Shown in pieces: positions 21,335 through 32,320 of a DNA stretch of 38,312 nt. The notes beneath the pieces are model-generated. The model was not told the DNA's origin, ran no database searches, and saw nothing but the letters and a program-made list of their open reading frames with translations. Within the stretch, counting starts at the first letter, position 1, and each line of letters begins with the position of its first letter. Location of the stretch: contig JAJOHG010000242.1 in assembly GCA_021029095.1 (NCBI GenBank), forward strand, positions 1 through 38,312. Reading direction: 5' to 3'. The translations under genes and the position numbers were made by a program. Origin of the DNA: Phellopilus nigrolimitatus. Taxonomy: Eukaryota > Basidiomycota > Agaricomycetes > Hymenochaetales > Hymenochaetaceae.

Positions 21335-22645
21335 ATGGCCGAAACACTCCATCGACCCCACAGTGAGTCGGATGGAGGAGGAAGAAACCGAGACCGTCGA
21401 GATTGACCCGACAGAACTCTCACCCTTGTCGCCCGAGGTTATTTCCAATCAGGTGTGCGTCGGGTTACGCAAATGCAAAAGGGTGTCGTACGCCGCTTTT
21501 CTCTTCTCTTCTGCTTTTCCATCTCACAGCGGTAAGAAATAGATATATAATTGCGAGGGTGCGAGCATCACATGAAGCTGCTTCGGTATGTCTCCTTTGT
21601 CGACTGACCCGGACACGATATTCTCATGGCCACCATGCTGAATGGTGCAGCAGTCATGGATGCTGCACTCCTTCTCATCACTGGGAATGAATCACAACCC
21701 CAGATTTCTGAATATCTCACCGCCGTGGAGATCATAAAGCTCCAAAACATCATCATTCTGCAAAACATGGTTGACTTGATCAAGGAGGCACAGGCGCTCG
21801 GGCACCAGAAAAGTATTGCTGCGTTCGTAAAAGGTGCGTTCGCGTCAACTGAGAAAGAAAAACTTTTGCTACAGAGCTGAGAGGGCTCTGCTCGCATACA
21901 GGCACCGTGGCGGAGGCACCGCCCATCGTGCCGATCTCCGCGCAGCTAAAATACAACATTGATGCAGTGAACGAGTACATTATGAGGCGGATCCCAATCC
22001 CGGTGCGGGACTTCATGTCGTCGCCGCAGTTGATTGTCATCCGCTCGTTTGATGTGAACAAGCCCGGCACGGAGGTCAATGAGCGAATGGGCGGTGTCGC
22101 GTGCGGCTCGATCCTTGCGGGCGTGCTCGCGCTCAAAATGCGCGTCGAGATCTGCCAGGGTATTGTCACGAAGGACCAGCAGGGCTGCAACCGCTGCCAC
22201 CCAATCTTCAGCTGCATCATGACGCTACTCGCAGAGAACAACCAGCTGCAGTTCGCGGTGCCTGGCGGGCTCGTCGGTGTGGGCACGTTGATCGACCCGA
22301 TGCTGTGCCGCGCTGACAGGCTTGTCGGGCAGGTGTTCAGCGTGGTGAGCAAGCTGCCCCAGATCTACACCGGTGTGTTGTGTCATCCTTTCCGTATTTC
22401 TTCTGTGCGCTTATGCGCGTCTGTCTGCACGCCCAGAGCTCGAGATCAGTTTATTCCTTTTGCAGCACCTGCTGGGCGTCAAGACCGAGGATAAGAAGAC
22501 GATGAAGGTGACGAAGCTCGTGAAGATCAACGTCGGCTCAACATCGACCGGTGGGCGCGTGCTCAGCATGAAGATGGACTTGAGGAACTCATCCTGCGCC
22601 CCGACGCCGGGCTCTGCCTTGGCGCCGCCCGTACGTCGGATGTAG
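21335..22645 (+). pseudogene. Decayed copy of translation initiation factor eIF2 gamma
   Basis: The intact family binds GTP and Met-tRNAi in the eIF2 complex. Long stretches here match it: SPLSPEVISNQ, GYANAKGC, then [96 protein letters not shown], and [19 protein letters not shown]. Several defects are present. The frame changes near 21372. Sequence between VISNQ (ends 21452) and GYANAK (~21461) is missing, which removes the P-loop and switch I. The zinc-knuckle segment is also missing. TGA at 21605-21607 stands where DCPGHD has Cys. Several residues before INVGS are lost, and the C-terminus is replaced after KMDL. Intron positions are kept (about 21836-21900 and 22375-22437), so it is a DNA-level duplicate, not a retrocopy. 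A shorter product from ATG 21626 cannot be excluded. Confidence 0.88.
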
Positions 22646-23323
22646 CACACGGCACTTACATCACGGCGGGGCGGGGGGCGAGGCAGGGGCACCGACACAC
22701 CCGTTCCGCCCTGTTGTGCGGCTCTACTTTCCATATGTTATTACTATCTTACTTGATGTTATATATATATATAATTGAATATGGTTAAAAGAACAAATGC
22801 AAGAGCCAGGCAGCGTGATTACAGATGTCTAGATAGTCTTGTGGGTGATGTCATTATGTGACAGGATGCTACGTTTCCGAGTCGCTCGCAAAAATGTTTT
22901 TTAAACGTTCATCGGCTATATTGCATGAACACTTGCGGCAGCATCCGACCTACAGTTGCCGAAAGCTTCGTAAAATATCACTGAGTATGTTGTATTCACG
23001 TATCCTTGAAAAGGTTGCTCCGACGACATTCGGTGACATATGTCAAAGACTCATTGGGAAATGGTATAACAACATGGCCTATCTAAAAATGCTCAAACAA
23101 TTTGCATAATGATCTTCATAATACATTTTTCTAGGAGTCACATTTCATTCTTGTCACGGCATTCAAGCAGCACAACCTCAATCTTTATTAAACATCTTCT
23201 TCAACTTGCGGTGTACTTGTTGACGCGTAGACGCGAGTGTGGCAACTCGGACGCGTCCTTCTTAAGACCTGCCACGACTGACGTCCATAACACAACCTCC
23301 GACAAGCCCATTAATCGACAAAA
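22646..23323. other. AT-rich intergenic region upstream of Hop2
   Basis: This spacer contains a (TA)n microsatellite at about 22759-22774 and an 83-codon frame (22858-23109, +) with no known motif. The final ~200 bp should hold the Hop2 promoter; no TATA box is obvious. Confidence 0.5.
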
Positions 23324-24386
23324 ATGCCTGGAAAGGTCAAAGAAAATGCTGATAAAACGCCCGTGCTGAAAGGCCAAGAAGGTACGTTTACTACTTGCGT
23401 TTTCGATGTGCGTTGCTCATCGACGCGACGCGTTTACAGCCGAGGACGCGATCCTCAAGTATCTCAAGAAGGTGAGTTCTATCAACAAGTCCTCAAGTGC
23501 CCTTTCTAAACCACTCAAAGATGAACAGGCCGTTCGGCGCAGTCGATGTATGCGCGAATTTGAAGGGAGCTGTACCGAAGACTGCGACGCAGAAGATCCT
23601 CTTGTCCCTAGCTGAGAAGGGTGAAATCACACAAAAGCCATATGGTATGTTTCCATTCTTAAGTACTCTGTACGTCATGATATATGCTCAATCTGCGAAG
23701 GAAAAACGACGTTCTTCGTCGCAAAGCAGTCGGACCTTGAAGATATGCCTGCCGATAAATTGGCTGCACTCGAAGCCGAAAATAAATCAATAGAGGAGGA
23801 AAACAAGCTTATCGGTGAGGAGATAAAGAAGGCTACAGCGGGTGCGCGCAGAGAACATTTTGTACGGTTTCGACGCTGATAATTTCGAGCAGAGCTAGCT
23901 AAGCTAAAGAGCACGCCCACTGATGAAGAGCTCTATCAACAAATCAGAGAAGCGAAGGCTGCTGTGAGTGTAAACCATCACCATTACTGAAGAAGGAGAT
24001 ATATGACCGAAATATTGTCTGACAGGTAGAAAAAAGTCTGGACTACTTGACTCCCCTCAGAGCTGGGACATCGCTAGTTTCGCCGGAGGAAATCGCCCAA
24101 CTCGATAAAGATTGGATGAAATGGAGGGCCGAGTGGATATCTAGACGCAAGATATACACGAAGTACGTCCAGACTATAGACATGATGAGATGCCAGAATT
24201 ACAAATCGTATACTGACTACAAAATGGCTGGCAAATTACCCCAGCCTCTGGCATTTAGTTTCGGACAGCCTTTCTCCTCAAGACGCCAATGACCTCGCTG
24301 AAGACCTCGGAATCGAATGCGATACGACCGAACATGGTAATATTGAGCGTGGACCACTCTGTACTGCACCGCTGAAGAAAAGGTGA
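23324..24386 (+). CDS. HOP2: Homologous-pairing protein 2 (Hop2)
   Basis: Meiotic recombination accessory factor. With Mnd1 it stimulates Dmc1/Rad51 strand invasion between homologues in the nucleus. Seven exons: 23324-23381, 23440-23471, 23521-23644, 23701-23841, 23893-23963, 24026-24162 and 24245-24386, giving 234 residues. The N-terminal winged-helix domain shows AEDAILKYLKKMNRPFGAVD, NLKGAVPKTATQKILLSL and EKGEITQKPYGKTTFFVAK. A Glu/Lys coiled coil (about 95-150) follows, for pairing with Mnd1. The C-terminal part has WISRRKIYTN, then LWHLVSDSLSPQDANDLAED and LGIECDTTEH. The last exon reads through a possible gtaata donor to end LCTAPLKKR. Intron 6 is 82 nt, the longest here except one TBP intron (86 nt). 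The gene converges on the amidohydrolase with 219 bp between stops. Confidence 0.93.
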
Positions 24387-24605
24387 TGGAAAACGATCTG
24401 CGTTATCACCTGACTGCCTTTGCACCGTGCTTTCATCCTTTTCTAAAACTTATCTCTGTATCAAATTCCGACACTTCAATAGTGTCTTCTGTAATGCTGT
24501 ACTATTCGCACTGCTGAACGAAATAATGTTGTATTTTTGGTATTAACTAGTTAAGATGAGATATGCATTACCAGTACTTTGGCACGTATTCATCATCATC
24601 ATTGC

Positions 24606-26090
24606 TTACTCTTCCGCTCCCTTTTCACTGAGTCTCGCAACCGGGTCCAGGCCTAAATTATACAAAGAATTGGAGTTTTCGAATAGTGCACGACGGACGA
24701 TGCCGACAGCCTGCTGCTCCGTAATCTCTTCATGTCGAACACTCTCGGCAAGGACCTAAAATTCTCAAATAGACCTGAATATTTCGTGATAGAGTGCACC
24801 AGTAGGGCTCACCTCGTATAGAACTTCTCTAGCTTGAAGTGTTCCAAGATAGTAAGTCTCGGGCCACCAATGACCATCAGCTGATGTACACAAGGACAAT
24901 CGTGAGTTAACGCAGAGCTCGAAGCATCCTAGGATAGTGCCTACTTGACCAGAGCATCTTGTTCGTCGGACATAGCTCTAGGACTTGCCTCACGACGTTC
25001 CGCTGGCCCTCCTTGCTTACGAAAGGGAAGACCTCTCCAAAGTCAAGATAGACATTGCGGTACACAGACGCGAGATAACCGGCCTCACGTGTGAAGGGGT
25101 AAGATGCATGCAAGAGGACGACGGGCGTGTCGGGGAACGCTGAGACGAGCGGCTGGAGGTGCGCGGGCGAGGAGCGAGCGAGGGCTATGTCCGAGTCGCC
25201 CAGCCCAGTGTGGAACTGCACTAAGGATGCACATACGCACACGTCCAAAAGAAAGCGCAAGCCGCGAATAAAACTATATGCGTACCAGGTTTTTGATACT
25301 TTCCTGCGATCACCATTGTGATTCTTACCAGGTAGTCATTGAAGTGCTTATCGGCGAGCCTGAGCTTCCCGGACTGCCCATAACGCGTCATTGCAAGCAT
25401 GAGAGCTTCTTCGATGTCTTCTAGCGGTGCGCTCGAAGGAAAAATATCAAGACCCGTACGGTAGCAAGCAATCGATTTAAAGCCCGCGACGAATGGGTCT
25501 TGAGCAGCCTCTGTCAGCGCGTTATCAAATGCCGTTGAGAACACCGACAAGAGCGATGACGCGGTGTTGATTGAAACAGGCATATGATTTTGAATATGCT
25601 CCTTCAATATATTCTAGCTTGCAAGTCAATAAAATGGCTATATATTAAATATGTAGGTCTGACACACCTGCGCAACAATTTCAATCCTAACTATTTGTTT
25701 GGACGGACTAGACGAAAATTGATCATGCCATTTTACGTCCTCGCACAGTCCCTCGCTATCCAATCCGTCGTCTAACAGAAAACACTGTATGCTTGTTGAC
25801 TGCAAGCACAGCTTGCACAGCTCCATATAATCCAGCGAAGACCGTGTCTCCTTCACAGACTCCCAATCATTGGCGCAGCCAAGAAGCGTAGAAAGCTGTC
25901 TCGTAGCGCGAAAGCAGGCCAGAGTGCGGATAGCATCATTTGTCAGTGCCGGTCCCTGTGCCTCCGATATCAAGCCCTCAAAAGCAAAGTCATCCTTGTG
26001 TGAAGCTGAAAGCAGAGGATGCGTATGATTGTCAATAGCTGGAAATGTGAAGGCCGCCCTATAAAGTTCCTGATAATCGCCTGAAGTCAT
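24606..26090 (-). CDS. Amidohydrolase (amidohydrolase 2 / FluG N-domain-like)
   Basis: Metal-dependent hydrolase with a TIM-barrel fold. Five exons: 25668-26090, 25286-25613, 24945-25220, 24813-24880 and 24606-24755, giving 414 residues. The metal motif HxH appears near the N-terminus in FPAIDNHTHPLLS (His 22 and 24). FHTGLGDSD (about 254), PVVLLHASYPFTREAGYLA with a further His, YLDFGEVFPF, and MLWSTDGHWWPETYYLG with the expected Asp follow. The order matches the stand-alone amidohydrolases related to the N-terminal half of FluG/glutamine-synthetase-like fusions. No glutamine synthetase domain follows here. There is no signal peptide. Substrate is unknown. The gene shares a 282-bp divergent promoter with eRF1. 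Confidence 0.88.
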
Positions 26091-26372
26091 AGTTATATCC
26101 AGAGAACCCTTAAGTATATGTAAATCCTGGGAATTATTATTGGATTGAAGACAGACAAGTCGAGTTACTGGCCGGCCCTAAAGTCGAAGTTTTGTGCACG
26201 AGATCGCCACAAACCCACACTGATCTCCTCTGGTGCACCTTCTCTCTTACTTTCTCGTTTTACTTTCCTCGCAGCTGGGGGACGTCCCCTTGTTGACTGC
26301 TGAATTCTTGATTCTGCCTAAGAGATCAACATTACAAATTTTACGCGCATATAACAAGGAAAGTCTGTCACG
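26091..26372. promoter_or_regulatory. Divergent promoter between amidohydrolase and eRF1
   Basis: Only 282 bp separate the two start codons, so control elements of both genes must sit here. A pyrimidine-rich stretch (26220-26275) precedes eRF1, as is common before highly expressed fungal genes. No clear TATA box was found for either gene. Confidence 0.5.
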
Positions 26373-27959
26373 ATGTCGATGCCAGATGCAGCAGACCAGA
26401 ACATTCAGATGTGGAAGATGAAGAAGCTCATCAAGAGCTTGGACTCGGCGAGAGGGTGCGAAGGCTTACGATCGCTGTGATGTGAGACTTTTATTGACTG
26501 TGAGCAGAGCTGGAACATCCATGATCAGCTTGATCCTGCCGCCCAAGGTACGTTTTCGTTACAATCTTCACTTTTCTTGACAATTTTTGCTCACTGTCCT
26601 TGAAGGATCAAATTTCACGGGCATCAGCCATGTTGACACAGGAATATGGTACAGCGTCAAACATAAAGTCCCGAGTCAACAGGCAGTCCGTCTTGGCTGC
26701 CATTACGAGTACACAACAACGCCTCAAGCTTTATAACCGTGTCCCACCTAACGGACTGGTACTCTTTGTCGGCACGATCTTAACGGATGAAGGCAAGGAA
26801 AAGAAGGTGTCTTTTGATTTTGAGCCTCACAAGCCCATCAATACGTGAGTAACCACCTAAGAATCGCGAGCATATTTATTGAACGAGCTGTACTAGTTCG
26901 CTTTACCTCTGCGACAACAAATTCCACACAGAGGCTCTGTCTGAGCTGCTCGAATCAGATCAGCGCTTTGGATTTATTGTCATGGACGGTAATGGCTCCC
27001 TTTTCGGTACCTTGGCAGGCAACACACGCGACATCATCCACAAATTCACCGTCGATCTTCCCAAAAAGCACGGTCGTGGTGGTCAATCCGCGCTGCGTTT
27101 CTCGCGACTTCGCGACGAAAAGCGACACAACTACGTACGCAAGGTTTCCGAATTGGCTGTTCAGCACTTTATCACCAGCGACAAGGTCAATGTGACTGGT
27201 CTCGTGCTTGCTGGTAGCGCCGACTTCAAGACTGAATTAAGTCAAAGTGACATGCTCGACCAGCGACTGGCTGCTAAAATCATCAAGGTTGTTGATGTTA
27301 GTTACGGTGGCGAGAATGGTTTTAACCAGGTGCGTCTTGCCTTATGAACGCATGCAAGCTGGAGAGACTTATCAATTTTACAGGCGATCGAGCTGGCGGC
27401 CGAATCGCTTGCCAACGTTAAATTCGTACAAGAGAAGAAGCTGATTCAGAAGTACTTCGACGAGATTAGCCAGGACACTGGCAAATACTGCTTTGGTGTT
27501 GATGACACTCTCAAGGGTCTCGGGCTTGGTTCCATTGAAACTTTGATTGTCTGGGAAAATTTGGATATCACACGCTACGTTCTTCGTAATGCTGCTGGCG
27601 GTAAGTGGTTCTTTGGGGCGATCGAGTTTCTTTTGGCTTAATAGGGTTTAGAGGAGATTATTGTCCACGCCAGCAAGGGACAGGAAAAAGACCGCGATAA
27701 GTTCATAGATAAGTCTACTGGACTTGAAATGGAGCAAGCGCAGGAGCCGCAGCCACTTTTGGAATGGTTCGCGGACAAGTACAAGGATTTTGGTGCGAAC
27801 CTGGAATTCGTCACGGACCGCTCACAAGAGGGCGCACAGTTCGTGAAGGGCTTTGGTGGCATCGGGGGCCTTTTGCGGTACAAGGTCGATTTCACGAACA
27901 TTGCGGCGTTCGAGGAAGAAGATGAGGACGAGTTCTACTCGAGCGATGATGATATCTGA
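26373..27959 (+). CDS. SUP45: Eukaryotic peptide chain release factor 1 (eRF1)
   Basis: Recognises all three stop codons in the ribosomal A site and triggers peptidyl-tRNA hydrolysis together with eRF3. Six exons: 26373-26455, 26508-26547, 26606-26844, 26897-27329, 27384-27600 and 27652-27959, giving 439 residues, the normal length. Stop-codon decoding motifs are intact: NIKS at 60-63 and YLCDNKF at 124-130 (YxCxxxF). The catalytic GGQ is at 182-184 within [17 protein letters not shown]. The C-terminal eRF3-binding domain ends in the acidic tail [15 protein letters not shown]. Introns are 51-58 nt. Intact NIKS and YxCxxxF motifs agree with a standard genetic code, as used for every model here. 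Confidence 0.98.
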
Positions 27960-28788
27960 CGGTTCTGCGGGCTCGCATACGCCGAGCCGCAGAGATACAA
28001 TGAGGGCACTCCGGGGCTTGTGGAAGGGAGGGGCGATGGAAAGAGGCAAGTTGTCGTGGCGAGGGCATCGGAGGTATCGTGTCGGTCAGGTGGATTCTCT
28101 GCGGACTCGCTCATAGACGCGGATGATGGCAAGGGCCGGTGGGATGCAGCTGGGCTCTATCAGACTTGTAGTGTCTTTCTTGCAGCCGTGAAGCTCGTTC
28201 CTGAGTTGGCATCGATCAAAAGCTCCCTCATGGGTTGCATAAGGACGTCTGGAGGTTCTTATTTTAAGTCCTGGCCAAAACTTTTTGAGGTGAGAAATTT
28301 ATTCTTTCTTGCCTCTTTTCAACTCGTGTACTGATAGAACTTCTGGCAGTTAGCGATGAATGAGAACTTTTTGTGTAAGATTGGTTGGTATTTCTCAAGC
28401 TGAGTAACAGCACTGTATATTCTGGCTTGACTGTAGCAATTGTTTGTGTTAAGAGCTGCTCTGCTTTCTATTGTTATGTGTTGAGAATCTAGTGTGTGTA
28501 CTCGTCGATACCTCGATCAAGTGGCTTTTATGTTTATGCGAGTATGGCTTGTAGCCGATCAGGAAAATTTTCAAGTAAGTAGCACGCCTTGATCCCGCAA
28601 ATCTATACTTAAGCTTATCTTGGGAATAAACAGTATGCATCCGATGTCGGACAGCATGGTCATACCACGGGATCACTCGAGAACTCTTGACTTCTGAGCT
28701 TCGGCCTTGAGCAGCCCGCGCTGGCAACCCTGAACTCACCCAAATGATATAAACAGACTACGAAAAGCAAGGCGAATGGCAAGTGGTA
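27960..28788. other. Intergenic region
   Basis: This stretch contains the 3' flank of eRF1 and the promoter of the S53 peptidase. Open frames in both directions (for example 28020-28334, +) show no recognisable protein. A TATA element is listed separately. Confidence 0.5.
28748..28753 (+). promoter_or_regulatory. Candidate TATA box of the S53 peptidase gene
   Basis: TATAAA in the context atgatataaacagac, 41 bp before the chosen ATG at 28789. This placement implies a very short leader. It also argues against the out-of-frame ATG at 28776 being the start. Confidence 0.4.
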
Positions 28789-31316
28789 ATGTTCATGCTC
28801 ATTCTCGCGAATTTGCTGTCTCTTGCGGTTGTCGTCCAGGCTGCTCCGGCTCATCTAACAGAGTCAGTGGTGAAACATGCATGGTCCGAAATCCCAGACG
28901 GCTGGGAGGTTCATACTATACCATTTGTCGATCACCTCATCACTTTGAAAATAGGGCTTAAACAGAACAGGATCGAAGACCTCATAACTATGCTTTATGA
29001 AGTCAGCGATCCTTTCCATCCAAAGTATGGGCAACATCTGTCTAGACTGTATGTTTCACTCTCCATATGTAAGTCGCCGAAAGACTTAAAATGGTTGTCC
29101 GCAGCGAAGTCGAAGAGCTCGTGAAACCGTCCTCAGAGACAGTCGTTGCTGTAGATACTTGGATTTCCGCCCACGGAGTCGACGTTTGGACAGACGTCTC
29201 GCGAAATTCCGCGGGTGACTGGCTCTCCGTGACTTTGCCGCTATCGCGCGTCGAGGTCATGCTCACAGCGAAGTATCACGTATACAGGCACAAGCGAACG
29301 GGCGAAGAGATCGTGCGCACACAGGCATACAGTCTTCCTCGTGCGCTGCATGCGCATATTGATCTCGTGCAACCGACGACGATGTTTGATAATATGCGCA
29401 AGATGCATGCAACATCTCATGTAAATGAGCCAACTTCCATGGCGGCGAGTCCCGAAGCTGTTCTTACGGACGTCACTGGACCCGCGGGCCAAAACATCTC
29501 TGCTAGCTGCAATACGACAATCACACCCACTTGTCTGATGCAGCTTTACCGAACTGAGGGCTATGCTCTACAAGCGGCAGATAAAGGGAATCGCATAGGG
29601 GTTACCGGCTACTTGGAACAGGTACATATACACAAATTAATCACTTTTAAAAAGATCATCTGATTGGAATGCTTTAGTTCGTTAATTTTGCGGACCTCCA
29701 AGTGGGTCTTTAGAATTGAAATAATTTTCCGGACATGAAAATTAAATACGAGTGATAACAGACGTTTTATTCCATGTTTCGTCCAGATGCACTAGGATTC
29801 AATGTATCGATTTTGTCTGTGGACGGTGGCGTCAACGATCAGACGGTCCCTGGTGTAGAAGTCAGTATTTCTTTTTTAGAGCGTCATTTTGCGAATTCAT
29901 TCTGTATTCTATGATAGGCAAATCTTGACAATCAGTACACGACCGGTCTCGCGTTTCCGACACCAAATATCTACTATACTACTCCAGGGACGGCCCCTAC
30001 AATAAATGACTCCGTGACCCCTCCGCAACGAGACGAGCCGTACATCGACTGGCTGAGTTTCGTTCTTTCGCACGACGATATGCCATTCTCCTTCACAACA
30101 TCTTACGGCGGTGACGAGTGAGTTAGAAATCTGTATAAGTTTGCTAAATAGCAACTTGACTTGACCAGACAAACATTTCCGAAGGAGTTCGCTATGTACG
30201 TATTTGTGTCACTGAACATTGTTTCATTCTGAATTAAATATCAGCCGTGCATGCAACCTCTTTGCGCAGCTTGGTGCTCGGGGAGCGTCAGTCATGTTCA
30301 GCAGTGGAGATGGCGGAGTCGGCGCTGGTACCTGCTTAACAAATGACGGCACAAATCGGACTATCTTTCAGCCTGTGAGCATGTCCAGTAATATTTGATA
30401 CTATGTACTTCGTTGACAGTCGATCATCCCTCAAGGTCTTTCCCGCAACGTGCCCTTTCGTGACTGGAGTGTGTTAAGCCCTGCGTCGTTATAATCGAAT
30501 ACTAACAGACGTTGAACTTAGGTTGGAGCGACCTTTCACATTGCACCTGAGCAGGGGATCAATTTCTCCCAAGGAGGATTCTCCGTGTACTTCCCTCGTC
30601 CCTCGTACCAGTCCACAGCTGTGCCGCCGTTCCTCGAGAAGCTAGGCGATACGTATGCTGGACTGTTCAAGTAAGTATTTGCATTGGACTCTTGGTTAGT
30701 TACTCAGCTTGTATGCGTGTATCATTGACCGCAACTAAGCCCGGAAGGACGAGCTGTCCCGGACGTTAGCGCACAGGGAGAGGGGTAAGGCCACAAATTT
30801 CTTTAAGAGAAGATGTACCTTCACGGATTGACATCGTCTCCTGCAGATTCCAAGTTGTCGTCGGCGGTAGTGTAGAGTCAGTCGGAGGGACGTCCGCGAG
30901 CTCGCCCACCTTCGCCGCTATCGTCACACTGCTTAACGACGCCCGCATTGCCAACGGAAAGCCGTCTTTGGGATTCTTGAATCCTCTTCTCTACTCCGCT
31001 GGAGTTACCGGTATGTGGATACATATTCTCATATATGAAAGGTCCCTGTGTACTCTCCGCTCAGGTTTCGTCGACGTCTTGTCGGGAAACAACCCTGGAT
31101 GCGGTACACCAGGTAATAATTTAGCAAACGATTGTTCCTGAAGATGATGACTCATGATGACTGCATGATTGCCAGGCTTCAACGCTACGGAAGGTAACTC
31201 ATCATTTCTTGTTTTTATTACAAGTCTACTCTGTACTTATTCATCTGCCAGGCTGGGATGCAATAACTGGCCTGGGGACCCCCGACTTTGTTAAGCTCAA
31301 ATCACTGATAGTGTAA
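28789..31316 (+). CDS. Secreted tripeptidyl peptidase, sedolisin family S53
   Basis: Extracellular acid serine peptidase made as a pro-enzyme. Fourteen exons, beginning 28789-29048, 29105-29621, 29678-29701 (24 nt), 29762-29860, 29918-30117, 30169-30195 (27 nt), 30245-30374 and 30436-30468, then 30522-30670, 30740-30784, 30847-31010, 31065-31112, 31176-31193 (18 nt) and 31252-31316. Product: 592 residues. A hydrophobic signal peptide ([20 protein letters not shown]) leads a pro-kumamolisin-type domain ([10 protein letters not shown]...[12 protein letters not shown]). The catalytic set is complete: Glu 300 and Asp 304 in GVEANLDNQY, oxyanion Asp 398 in SSGDGGVG, and Ser 511 in GGTSASSP. The Ca-site region [13 protein letters not shown]...[13 protein letters not shown] is at the C-terminus. 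All exon phases agree. Confidence 0.96.
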
Positions 31317-32320
31317 TTATCCTGTCCACAACTGTGTGTTCAGCGATGTTTCCTACGTAGGGTAGCGGAAATACAAGAACACAAGAACAAAGACGAGAAT
31401 ACATGATGCAAATTTGACTGAGATTATTCCTTCATTCCCATCTCTAAGTCCTATTCTCGTCTATGTAGTCTTCAGCGAGCAGTGCTAATCGCAGGTCCTT
31501 CAGGATGGCTGCGACACCGCGAGAGGATACTGTTGTTTCGCCTATATGGCAATCCTTTTTTTTTTTTTTTTGCTGCGTTCTTTCCGAAGGACACGATGGC
31601 CCACTCTCTGTTTAGGCTGTCCTTCCATGCTACTCAGACCACACTTTTCTCTGGTCGCACTGGAAAGGGGCACCGAGGAACACGGCCGAGAAGCGCTTAC
31701 GGCCCTTCGCCATTTCTTGGCCATTGAATTTCTTCTCGAACAGAGCGATGGGGTCTCTGCTACATTGTTCTCGGAACAGAACGTGTGCAACGCGCCACTA
31801 ACCAACGAACTCGAATTTTCTCGGAGCAGTACGGCTGTGGAAGGGTATCTCTGTGAAGAGTGGGTACTCCGCTGTGTCTCACGTCCGTCGCTGTGACTGA
31901 GGCCCGCCTGATCACCAGCTGAGCGTGATCGCCGATCGGAGGACGCCCAATTTGGACTTGCAGAGAATCTTGTGGGCATCAGCCCACTCAAGGTGCTGGC
32001 CCTCGTGTGGCAGGATGGAGGGAACGCTCGAAAATATGGGCGAGGCTGTGAGCGTGCCCAGCGCGTCTTGTGGACAGGTTAAGTGCTCGAAGGGAGTAGA
32101 ACTGTCTATTAGTCAAGGATGAAGCATCGAGATTTGGCATCAGCAAGCGCATCGAGCGAATTTTGTGCTGCCCGAAGCTATGGTGTACAAAGTTTACGGG
32201 CCGCGAGTTCCGGAAACGAACGCGCTGTGACACTATTCTGTCACGTGTGTTGTCACTTCGTGTCAGGGAGTTGAACTTGTTTTTAGCCACCGCCATCGCC
32301 ATCGCGTCGAGTATTCTCCT
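31317..32320. other. Intergenic region with unexplained overlapping open frames
   Basis: About 1 kb lies between the S53 gene and the Rap1-like gene. Long frames overlap on both strands (31546-31896, +; 31542-31991 and 31988-32500, -). A minus-strand reading near 32010-31915 gives GQHLEWADAHKILCKSKLGV, which looks protein-like but is followed by stops. A T13 run sits at about 31559-31571. No family was recognised. A decayed mobile element is possible but unproven. Confidence 0.4.
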
